From Mesotaenium endlicherianum (taxonomy: Eukaryota > Streptophyta > Zygnematophyceae > Zygnematales > Mesotaeniaceae), in assembly GCA_009602735.1 (NCBI GenBank), contig WELA01013098.1, positions 39,097-103,096 of the forward strand: a DNA stretch of 64,000 nucleotides. The letters are read 5' to 3'. Positions 34,267 through 44,374 of the stretch are shown here, piece by piece. Both the position numbers and the translations under genes were made by a program. Every line of letters starts with the position of its first letter. Position 1 is the stretch's first letter. Under the pieces are notes generated by a model. It saw nothing but the letters and a program-made list of their open reading frames with translations. It did not search any database and had not been told where the DNA came from.

Positions 34267-34875
34267 GAAAATTAAGTGAAGGGAAGTAGGCTGTTGGATG
34301 GCAAGACTAGGCGTGGAAAGCAAAATTCTTCTTGTGAAGTTTAAGCATTGCGCGTGTGATTTCGAGGTCGATGGTCATGCTCGTGTGGGTGGTCCGACGG
34401 GAATACACACGACTTCGTACGACATCGTGCGTGTTCTTTCTACTTCGATTTGAATGGGCGACGGTGGGTGACGGCCTCCCAGACCACTCCAGACTGCCTC
34501 TGTCGTACTGAGGGATGCCCAAAGCGTGACCAAGTGTGACCAAGCATTCCGAAAGTTGCCAGATCACGCCAGGGCATGCCCCCCTGCCAGCATGACATGA
34601 GCATGACCGCTGGCTCCGAAGACGATGTCGGTGATGTTGCATGAGCGCGTTAAACCCTGTTAGAGACATCCTTCTTCGACCGAAGCCAGCCGCCTGGTCG
34701 GGGTGGCAAAAGAACGTAGGATGAAGCCATTCTTTGATAAATTGGACAACTTGAAAACATATTGGTTGTCACTACGTCTTCTTCTTCTAGGCAACTCAAA
34801 TGAGTCTTAAACTATTGCACTAACTAACCTATCCTAAAGCTTGCATCATCGACCTCCGTTGCCTTTCAGACCAGC
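34267..34875 (+). promoter_or_regulatory. Upstream region of eIF3m
   Basis: About 600 bp between the old LTR and the eIF3m ATG. It must hold the 5' UTR and core promoter if transcription starts here, but I see no clear TATA box and cannot place the start site. It contains a GC-rich portion (34.35-34.66 kb) with no supported coding frame. Confidence 0.4.
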
Positions 34876-37800
34876 ATGGCAACTCTTGTGTGGACTTCGG
34901 ATGAGGAGCCTACGCTTGCGATAGCACGGTTCATGGCAGAAACGGCCTGGTCCGAAGCTGGTGAAGAGGTATACGAGTTGAGCACGCCATGCTGGGATAT
35001 CTTGAGCGATTGCATCAATTAGTGTCCTACAAAGTGAGCTACAGGAGCGAGTGTTATTTGTCATAATTAGTGCAGGATCTAAAACGAGACATCCTTGATA
35101 CTTAAGTTTGTGCCTTTCTTTCTTTGATTGCCTCCTACATTCCCTATCTGCTCCATCGCACGTTATCGTTGGTCTTGATCGTGATATAGAGAAGAGTTTA
35201 TTTGTTCTGCATTATTCAGTCTTTTCAATATATATATGCAGGTTGCTGGACCTCACGTGCAACAGATTTGCGGAGAAGCTGAGAGTTTGTTGGCAGCCAA
35301 CAGGGTTTCAGATCTCGTGAACTTACTACTTCTCTCTGTCGACACTGTTCTCAGTAAGGCAGCGGATAAAGGTGCGCTCTTTCCTACCATCCAGAAGAAG
35401 CACCAACGGCTAATGCATCTGGCCTTGTCAGGTTTCAATCAGTAGTATGATGGTAGTGACCCTTTGAAAGGTGCTTGTTCTGCCTTTATTGCAAATCGCA
35501 TATCAGATGTATGTTGGACTCTTTGGCACAGTCAGCTTGGTGCGTCTAGCATTGCCTGTGATCTTGTAGCCGCACGCATGTTACCTCCTGTCAGTATTTG
35601 ACTTCTCTGTTTAATCAATCTGTGGTTGCAGACTGTGAATGTGTATTTGCTGTAATTTGCAATCTTGTTTCGAAGTCTCAAGAAGCAGGTGGGACAGAAG
35701 TTATGGCCAACGAGGTGGCAAAGAAGTTAACATCCAAACCAACAGACAAGCCAGCCCTTCGACTGAAGCTGTAAGATCAGCCACTATGTACAAACCTGAA
35801 CCAGCATGACCCACTCAAGCAAGTCCAAACTGCACTCACATAATGAAAAGGTGAGCTTGGGTCCAAGGGAAGTCACACGAAAACAGTCACCTTAACTAGG
35901 AGGGGTCGAGTATGAAGGTCCACTAAAACTCTGGTGGGTTCTGAGTGAGTGTGTAAAGACAGGGCCAGGTGTAAATTTTATGCAACAAGCCAAGGATCTG
36001 GTGTTCGGGATCGCTCTGGAGAAAGATATATGGGGGGTAGTCTGTATCAAGAGCACTAGACCGTTTCTGTGCTATTTTTTTACAGATGATGTCATCAACG
36101 TCGTACTGTGTGACGCAGAGGTGCCCCCTGTAACGCTGGCTGTGTAGAAAGGGCAGTAAGCTCTCGGGCTTTTTGCCCTTGCCTTGTACACTGAAAGATT
36201 GCGGACGTTCCTGGGCTCGCGTCCAGAGGCAGTGAGAATAAGTTGTGTTGCTCATGTGCTTCCCATATGGCCCTGCTGCTTGCCTGCTCCTTGCCCTGCT
36301 ACTTGCAGTTTGTTTGGGCTTTACAACATTCTGAAGAGCCCATCCAGTCGCTTTCAGTTGTACATGGAGGCTCTCAGATTTGCAACAGCTGGGAAAGTGG
36401 CAGATCTCATCATTCCGTCGTTCAAACGTCTCGACGCCTTCATTAAGGAGTGGAACTTGAAGACGTCAGACGTCAGACTCTTATACCTTCAAGTCACCAA
36501 CATTTTGAAGGATCACAAGGGGTAAGAGCGACGGAATGTTCACAACCCATGCACATAGGCACTTCATTCCTGTGACAGCTGTAGTGCGCTTGTTGGTCAG
36601 ATAGAACCATCATACGTTACACACAGCATTTGTGGACATGCCCATAACGAAGAAGACATGGGCGCAGGACGTTCACAACATTGTCCTTAGTTTGTGTATG
36701 GCATGCGCATGAACGAAGGCAACAGTCATATGTTGGTCAGAAGTCACTTCTCATAAGTAGTAGTGTACTTGCAGCTACTAAGGGGTTGCTCGAAACAAAG
36801 AGGAACGGCGAATATGATGTGTGCTGTTGTTGTCTCTTCCCCAGGTCAGCCAGGGAGTCGTATAACTACCTGCTCAAGTATCTGGGGACCTTTTCAGAAT
36901 CAGACGCAGCACAAGTGGGCGGCGCAAAACATGATGCTGCCCGTGCAGCTGTGGAGTTTATAAAGTCGCCAGACCTATTCCAGGTAGGGTAAGGAGGGAT
37001 CCCTTCCCTTTTCTCTTGCGATACATCAACAACTAGCTCTTAAGGGAGGGGACGGAGCAACTTGGGGACCATGGCTACTTCCACAAGGGGGATAAAGAGG
37101 GACGATCAAAGTGCAGATTCTCAATGAGTGGTATCTTCCCTCAGGCAGGGGAGTGTGGGTGACTTTCAGGCCAGGGGGGAGCGCGGCTAAAGGTGGTCGA
37201 GGTGGCGGCGGAGGGTGGGAGTGGGGGTGTTTTCAGTGCGACCTGCTGGAGCTGGCGGCGGTGCAGCAGCTGGAGGGCGACGCGCAGTATGGCGCGCTGC
37301 ACGCGCTGCTGGCAATTCTTCTGACCCAGCGCCTGGACGCCTACCTGGCATTCCAGGCACAGCACGCTGCTGCGCTGGAGACGTGGGGCATTGTGCACAA
37401 GGAGTGCACCACCAAGATGCGCCTGCTGTCACTGGCATCGCTGGCCACAGAAGACAATGATGGTGCCTCCTCCTCCTCCTCCTCCTCCTCCTCGCGGGAG
37501 ATCCGCTACTCCGTCATCCGGGACACACTGCAGGTAACTCAGCCTTTTCTCTTCTTGCTTCACCTTGTAGCAAGCAATTGAGGCTGTCTGGATTTGACGT
37601 TGCAGTCTGTCGGGTAGTGGGGGCTCATTGTTGTGTGAAGATAACCGCATATGTATGCAGGTGGGCGAGGACGAGGTGGAGCTCTGGATCGTGAAGGCCA
37701 TCGCCGCCAAGCTGGTGGAGGCCAAGATGGACCAAATGCGTCAGCTGGTCCACATTAGGTGGGTGTGTCTATAAAGGCTGTCTGCGGGCATGCATGCATA

Positions 37801-38286
37801 CACATACACACAGCCCCAGTGCTGCTGGCGGCATGTACAGGCATGTACACACTTTGAAAGTGACAAGCTCCTGCTGCTTGATGCCATGGGGGGTGGGTGG
37901 GTGTGTACAGCCGGTGCACCCAGCGAGTCTTTGGAAGCATTCAGTGGCGAGACCTGCGGTCTCGGCTGGCAGACTGGAAGGTACACTCACTACCCATGGC
38001 CCACTGTTACATGTATCACGCAGTCGTGCTTGCCTTGCGCATGGTGTCCCGCAGTAATAATTTGGGGTGTTGAAAGTCTCCCTGAGTGTGCCAGTAGGGA
38101 CTTGGGAACTGCCAGGTGTTCCGTCTGCGTGACGGCGTGCTCGGCAAGACGTGGTCTTGATGGGGTACAGGGGGTGCTTGGCTTGGGCTGTGCATGCAGG
38201 ACAATGTGGCAAGCATCTCAAAGATAGTGCAACACTCGCGGGCTTCAGGGGGAGTTATTCCTCAAGTAGCCGCTGCTGCTTACTAG
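34876..38286 (+). CDS. eIF3m: Eukaryotic translation initiation factor 3 subunit M
   Basis: A PCI-domain subunit of the cytosolic eIF3 complex, which helps load the 40S ribosome and mRNA. Nine exons with GT-AG introns: 34876-34968, 35242-35371, 35632-35770, 36309-36521, 36845-36983, 37237-37533, 37661-37758, 37911-37980, 38200-38286. They total 1,266 nt, or 421 aa plus stop, close to the ~416 aa plant protein as I recall it, and frame is kept at every junction. Family signatures: TSDEEPTLAIARF at the N-terminus, KPALRLKL, SRFQLYMEAL, IPSFKRLDAFIKEWN, the PCI core (CDLLELAAVQQLEGDAQY, LLAILLTQRLDAYLAFQ, TKMRLLSLASLA) and EDEVELWIVKAIAAKLVEAK, then SRCTQRVFG. A run of nine Ser at residues 316-324 comes from a TCC repeat (37468-37494) inside the PCI region. 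Start: the first Met, giving the conserved N-terminus. Confidence 0.93.
37468..37494 (+). repeat. TCC trinucleotide run in eIF3m exon 6
   Basis: Eight TCC codons and one TCG encode nine serines between TEDNDGA and REIRYSVIRD. Land-plant relatives have a short loop here, so this is a lineage-specific in-frame expansion in a surface loop (inference). Confidence 0.85.
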
Positions 38287-39922
38287 GCATTCTTTGCTAC
38301 CTCCTCCTTCACTGCTTCTATGATAACGCGCAGGTAGGGTATAGTAGTGTGTCTGGGTTGGTTCTGGCTCCCTTGACATCACATTTGCTTGTGGTTGACG
38401 AGCCCTTTGTGGTTATAAAAATGTCTGTTCTGGTAATGTGATGCTCAATATGTTATTTATAGAGTTTCTTATGCTGTATTTTACGTGTTTGGTGGTGGTG
38501 TTCTTTATTTGGTTTTTGTTGGTTGTACTAAGTATGGGGTTATGAAGGGGAAATGCACGTTTTTTATTCGGACATCTCTGCCAAAGATTATCTTGAATTG
38601 CACTCCCAACCTTTTGAGAGCCTGCAATCATTTTCTGACGACCTGGAGTGTCTTCTTCAGATTCTGAGTGAGACAACCACCATGTGAGACTCCATGTTGT
38701 CGTAGAAATGTGCCACGACAGCCACGGGCTTACCGTGCCTTTGCGCTTATATTCACACTCTCTCCAAGACATCTACGATTTGTAGCAACAGCTACTCAGT
38801 ACAGCTAATTCACATTGTTACGCCCCCTTAAGCGGCACTCTGAACTGTCTGCCCTTTTCCATGATTCCTTGATTTACTGATATGCGGTTGTAAGGCCGTG
38901 GTCATGACTATTCACGACAGCCATTCAAGGGTGCACCATGGTGCAGATGTGGTTGTTGACTAACAAAAAAAACGTCGACAACTTGTCAGAGGCACTCAAC
39001 ATCAAAAAAGATATAAAGTGGTCAACCATACCACATGGAGTGGAAGTACTTAGCTATGGCACTGTGGAAGTATGGAGTCACATAACTTGCATGTAGGCCT
39101 GTAGTAGTGAAAGGGTAAAACCTGCCCATGATCTTGAATGCAGATGCACTACGCTCAAATGATCGTCTATGAGCTGCTTCTTGTATCTTTGTTACTTTTT
39201 CTGAGGTTGTAGAGGAGATGTACGCAAACATTGTTGACACTGAGTCGACGGCGTAGTACCATCATCAACCTGCATGCGGTTTGTACAAATTTGCAACAGA
39301 ATAGACAGTACACAGACTAGACTAGTGTCAGTCCACTACATACACAAGGCGTGCCGTCACTTAACAACCTGAAAAAGAATGTCGCTGTATTGATGGTGTG
39401 TCGCCCACTTAGTCAATCTCCGTAGCATGAAGATGATCTGACATTTAGTGTATGTCTACAAACTTAATTTTCACAAGGACCACTGGTCTGTGGTGCCTCC
39501 TCATATATCGCCTACAAGAAGCTGTTACCAGTATATTTAGAAATGTGCATAAAGTAAGAGCAGACAATGGGAATGAACCTGTTCTTATTATCTATGTAGT
39601 TTAGCCACCTGACATTGAAATGGATCTAAGTACCTGCCTTCTCGTGCAGATTACAATCTGACCATCTGACCGAGTCACGCGTAGCTGTAGCTTCGTCGGA
39701 GGGAATGACATTTAATCTCAATGGAAGGGGCCTATGAACACCTCACCACCATTTGCTGCCCGTCAGGAGGGCGACAGGTGTGCCATACCTCAACGCTGAG
39801 CTGGGACTGGCTGCTGCTGCTGCTACCCCGGGCTATCCCTCTTCACCTGCCAATGCCACAAACACACTCGTCCTTCTCATGAGCAGATGTTTTCCACCAC
39901 ACACCTCAACCACTACTTGTGC
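38287..39922. other. Intergenic region between convergent genes
   Basis: 1.6 kb between the eIF3m stop and the TOM1-like stop. It should hold both 3' UTRs. No repeat, RNA gene or coding frame is supported. Confidence 0.5.
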
Positions 39923-42446
39923 TCAATACCTCCAAAGAGAAGAGGCTGGTCCCCTTACTCTGGGTTCTCTTGTGCCGCCGCTGCTGCTGCTGCTGGCCGT
40001 GGCGGTGGCAGGCGCAGGTACCACGGAGTAGGGGGTGCCCTCCAGAGGCACCACCCACTGCGGCAGCACGGCTGCTTGTGCTAGGCAAAGGGACAGAGAC
40101 AGCGAGGCGTCGTCCACAAGGGGCAGCGTCGCGTAGTTGGTGCCGCCAGCCACGCTGCTCTCGCGCGACTTGGGCGGCATGTCCTTGAGAATGATCAGCA
40201 CCACCACAGACGGGATGGCCTCTCCTGCACCAGGATCCAGGGCAGGGTGAGTGTTGACCAGTCTCTGGGAGCGTGTCATGCCTCATCTCTGATAACGTGG
40301 TTGGAATAGCACGAAGAAGGGAGAGAAAGCTGCACAGAAGCTATTGTGGCTGGGGGAGCCTTACCAATGATGTAGTAGAATAGATACCAGCTGGGCAAGA
40401 AGTTGCCAAAGCTATCGGCAAATGTCACTCCAAGATCAACCTGCAGAGACGTGGACATCAGAAGCACCTTTAGGACGTGACTCAGAGACAGAGATGCACC
40501 TGTGTGCCTGCGCTGCACTTCCTCATCTCCCTCGCTCACTCACCGGAAGATTCTTAGCCAGCACCAAGAAGGCGCGCGCCGAGAAGCACACCAGACACAC
40601 CACTGCCAGCCACGCCACCTGATCACGTCCGCATTGTCCATCCCCTTCCACATCCTGGTCAATCGATGGAATCTACCGAGTGCGACTGAGTACGTGAGTG
40701 TGTCAGTGTATATGCGCGCGAGCGTGTAGAAGTGGGTACCACGCACCTTGCTAAGGTCAGCTGAGGACTTGCCGGACCTGAGGCGGGACATCTTGGAGAA
40801 GAGCAGGAGCCCTGGCCACACACCCGACCCAGTCAGCTGAATGACACCCCGCAGCACATCTCTCTGCCGGCTACAGTGACCAGGAGGCATACACGGGAAT
40901 TCTCCTCCTTGTGGAGCCAACAGTGCACCCGTGGCTGGCCTTGCAAGCAGCCGCAAGCTTAAAGAAGTAGATATGGAACCCGTCGGGAAACTGCAGGGGA
41001 GGGGAGGGAAGGGGAGAGGAGGGGAGGGGGGGTGTACCATAGATGGCAAGCCCGCCACCCAGGAACAGCATGACACATGCAAAGAAGTCCGCGTGTACCT
41101 GCACATCCACCCTCCCATGAGACCGCACTCAGTGCCACTCACTACTGCCAGCAAGGGAGGGAGGAAGGGAGAGAAGGATGGAGGGAGGGAGACGGAGGGA
41201 GGGAGACGGAGGGAGGGAGAGCCTCACCCTGGCCACAGCATACGAGTCGATGGGGTTGTTGCCGACACCCACCCAGATTAGCACCGCAAAGGCCGCCGTG
41301 AGCACACATATGAGCACCACTATCTGCACCCACTCACCCACCCACCCACCCAAGCCCGCTCTGTGAGACGCCAGGGAAGGGCTAACACCCCGCAATGGGA
41401 CCACTATACTACTAGATCACTGAGGGCTGGGGGATGGACGGGCGGGCGTACAGCAACCACCACTTTCTGGCGGCGGCGGATGCCCATGCGACGCCAGCAC
41501 AGGCTGCAGCCTCTCCTCCTCCTCCTCCTCCTCCTCCTCCTCTGCTTGTTTATTGCAAGCAGCTCACAGGTGCCCCTCTCCTCCTCTTGTTGCTGCAGCT
41601 GCAGCGGCAGCGGTGGCAGTTCCATCCTCATGGGGGAGACATCATCTTCATCATCGTCCCCGCTCTCACTATCATTGCTCTCCGCCTCCGCCTCCTCCTC
41701 CTCCTCTTCGTCCTCTTCATCTGTCGCTTGATGGCACAAATCCACCCTGCAGTCAACCAGATCCAGCGCAGCAGAAGAGTGCCAATCAGCGCAAGAGCAG
41801 CAAGCAATGTGCAACTGCCAGCACATGCAGAGATGCTGACGAGCATGGGAGGGGTGAGGTGGGGCGGAAGGAGTACCAGAAGGAGAGCAGAAGCAGAAAG
41901 GTGGCCAGATATATGGTTTGTGGCACTGCTGCAATTCCCCCGTGCCAATTCACACCCACGCACCATTTCCTCATCCCCCTCAGCTCAATGCAGGAGAGAA
42001 TATCTGGTTACCAGAACAGTTGACACTCAAGCCACAGAAACGCGTGCACACACCCATACACAAGGACAGGCTGACTGGCAGGTAGATATGCCACAGGAAG
42101 AGGAGGAGGAGGAGGAGGAGGAGGAGGAGGAGGCCAACCAAGGGCGATGAAGCCGCACGCGTGGTTCCAGCAGGGCCAGTCTCGGCACGCCGCGCCCGCA
42201 CTCAGCATAAAGTAGCCGGCATGGCCTGCATGCCCCCCCCCCAATCATCATAACCCGTGCCTCCAGTTCGCGAGGGGCAGCCACAACCAGCTGCTGTTGC
42301 TAACACTAAAAACATAGCTGCAGAGTAGATCATGGGGAAGAAGAGGAGGGAAGAGAGCGTGACTTGCCCACCTAGACTGGACGCAAACACCATGCAGTGA
42401 AACACCTGCCAAACGCCCTCACCCGACACCCCCAGACAAACGCACA

Positions 42447-42520
<74 letters not shown>

Positions 42521-42735
42521 TGTCATGGTAACGCAAATCTGCTGCAGAGGCCCCCTGCTTGACAGTGTTGACGAGACAAAGTTTTGCAACTCCAGATTGC
42601 TGACCTCAAGCACTTTGTATGAGGGGATGGTGGTCAGCAATCACCTTCTGACGAGTACACTTTGCATAGGGAACATGGGCCTGCAGCCGTATGAGCTGCA
42701 TGCATACGAAACCAGACAGCAGAACCACCATCAGG
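39923..42735 (-). CDS. TOM1: TOM1/TOM3/THH1-family seven-pass membrane protein (5' exon(s) not resolved)
   Basis: In Arabidopsis the TOM1/TOM3/THH1 family are tonoplast multi-pass proteins recruited as host factors by tobamoviruses; their own role is unclear. Minus-strand exons in order: ~42735-42645, 42405-42372, 42225-42139, 41928-41877, 41746-41464, 41323-41228, 41098-41038, 40811-40747, 40654-40544, 40440-40365, 40224-39923. From the second listed exon to the stop this is 1,167 nt in one frame. Family landmarks: QLIRLQAHVPY, VFHCMVFA, TFLLLLSFW+VDLCHQA, VVLICVLTAAFAVLIW, ACVMLFLGGGLAIYG, AWLAVVCLVCFSARAFLVL, WYLFYYIIG and AIPSVVVLIILKDMPPK. The loop after HQA, about 10-15 residues in TOM1, is about 85 here, with an acidic block (~41.64-41.74 kb) and a poly-Arg block (~41.51-41.55 kb). 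The donor of that exon (AAA|GTGGTG) is weak, so the loop could be shorter. The 5' end is incomplete. Confidence 0.8.
41511..41542 (-). repeat. CCT/AGG trinucleotide run encoding poly-Arg
   Basis: On the minus strand the run reads AGG repeats, giving about ten arginines in the long loop of the TOM1-like protein if the exon is translated as modelled. Confidence 0.75.
42443..42518. repeat. (CA)n-(GA)n compound microsatellite
   Basis: About 20 bases of CA repeat run directly into about 55 bases of GA repeat, in an intron of the TOM1-like gene between the exons at 42372-42405 and 42645. It would be highly length-variable. Confidence 0.95.
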
Positions 42736-44374
42736 AGTAAGTCAAGCAGAGCACACCACACTACACAGCAGCAGCTTGCTTCGCTCCGACCACTCCGTTG
42801 ATTAAGGTCGTGGACTCCTGCTCAGTTCTTGCTTTGCCCAGTATACTATATCATGCTTGCGAACGTCACATACAGGTTAAGTTTCTTGCCAGCACATGGT
42901 AGACTTTTGTCGGCACCAAATGATCCATAGTAACAAGGCAAGATACTGACTTCCCTGCTATACATTTCGTTGTAGCTCATATGTCATCGAGGAAAATAGC
43001 ACCATAAGAAACATGCGCAAGAAATGTTGAGCTTGAACTTGTACATATTCATGCTAAGTACATCTGTATACATCTGTTTTGCCATTCCCTCAATCAAACA
43101 GGAACATCTCTTTCAAACCTGGATGAGAGCGATGAGGCATATCACACCACATACTCCAGCCAAAACTTCGTTGCTGACTTGAAGGGACTCGCTCATGCAA
43201 TCCCTGGTGCCAGAAACGGAAAGCTGGAGGGCACCCAGTGGCCAGAAATAATCCCCCATGTTGCTACAATACTGGTTGATGCCAGGGCATAGCCACTTAA
43301 CAAACAGGCGTCACAGAGCTTTTATGTAAGCAGAAGAGACACTTAACCCATTACGGACTTCCATAAAGTGAGAAAGAGAAAAAGAAGGATCTGCCCTTCT
43401 TACATTATAAATACATATTACAACAGCCAGACACCTTTTTGCTCCAAGCGGTCAAGGAGTTACAGAAAAGACTCCTGATGAAGGAAGTAAGGGATGAGAG
43501 CTGCAGACATGAGACAGCTAACCATAGAAAATGGCCAATGGCCACCCATAGGACACGGGCTAGGACATACGACGAGTCTCAAGGTGCTGCGCACAACAAT
43601 CAGCAATTAAGCTCTAAGCTTTCTACATCTTCTTTACGGTTTCCACGACTTGACATTGTAGCAGTGGCCCACATAATCGCGGCCATGGCAAAGTGGCTTG
43701 AGACCAACCAGGGCAATTATATTATTGGACGGGGCTTTTCGGGATGTCTGCAAATAATGCAGCAAAAGCAGCACATGAATCAGCTACGCAATCACTGTTG
43801 GGTGCAGAGCAGTACAGACCAGTTTTCGGATGTCATAATGCAACGGGCGCTGTCAGTTCTCACCCGGATGGTAGAGACCGTGCGGGAGGCATGAAAGTCC
43901 CACCGTACGCAATGCGTCCTTATAACATTCCTTAACAGAATCGAAAAAAAATATGACGATAGAAATGTGTTGGTGTCATCGGATGCAACTAGGTGTCCCC
44001 CCTTCGCTAGCTGGCCTAAATTTAACCATGTGAAGAAACTATCATTATGCTTGTTAAATTGGGCTGCACGGATGATCACTCTCAAGTGTTATTCAAGCAC
44101 GAATCTTGCTTACACAATAGTGACTCTCGAATGCTTTCTTCTATTTGACTTTCCAGCTCATCCACCTACTTTCCAGTGTACTCCTACATTGTCGCTACTT
44201 GACCTCTGTGCACTAGGCAGTAACGGGGGTGATGGAACGTGAGGTGGCATTGCGTAAGGGCTATTTCCAGGATCAGTCAAGAGGTGTAAGCATTGACAGA
44301 CGAGTATGATTTAGATTTCATAACGGTGGAAACCACGATCTTAGGAGTCATTTTGGCTCTGCGGACTTGAAAAT
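42736..44374. other. Region between divergent genes, with unexplained short frames
   Basis: 1.6 kb separates the TOM1-like gene (leftward) from the MFS gene (rightward). It should contain both promoters and the missing first exon(s) of the TOM1-like gene. Two plus-strand frames are notable: about 43105-43293, ending with a stop (NFVADLKGLAHAIPGARN, LEGTQWPEIIPHVATIL), and 43439-43894 (151 codons, FPRLDIVAVAHIIAAMAKWL). I recognise neither; they could be exons of an unplaced gene, decayed coding sequence or chance. Confidence 0.4.

Noticed and set aside
38041-38085. Alternative last exon of eIF3m after a CGCAG acceptor
   Set aside because: The exons at 37911-37980 and 38200-38286 give the conserved SRC..R.FG..QW segment and a sensible C-terminus in frame.
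40934-40988. Additional TOM1-like exon reading FPDGFHIYFFKLAAACK
   Set aside because: Splicing 41038 directly to 40811 keeps frame and reproduces the family sequence (GLAIYG then LLLFSKM); including this segment would add unconserved residues and a poor junction.
41142-41404. Ser/Pro-rich frames around the GGGA repeats at 41.15-41.22 kb
   Set aside because: They are simple-sequence translations inside an intron of the TOM1-like gene; only the part at 41228-41323 is a supported exon.
42008-42284. Poly-Pro and poly-Ser frames through the GGA repeat at 42.1 kb
   Set aside because: Microsatellite translations in an intron; the supported exon is 42139-42225 and ends before the repeat.
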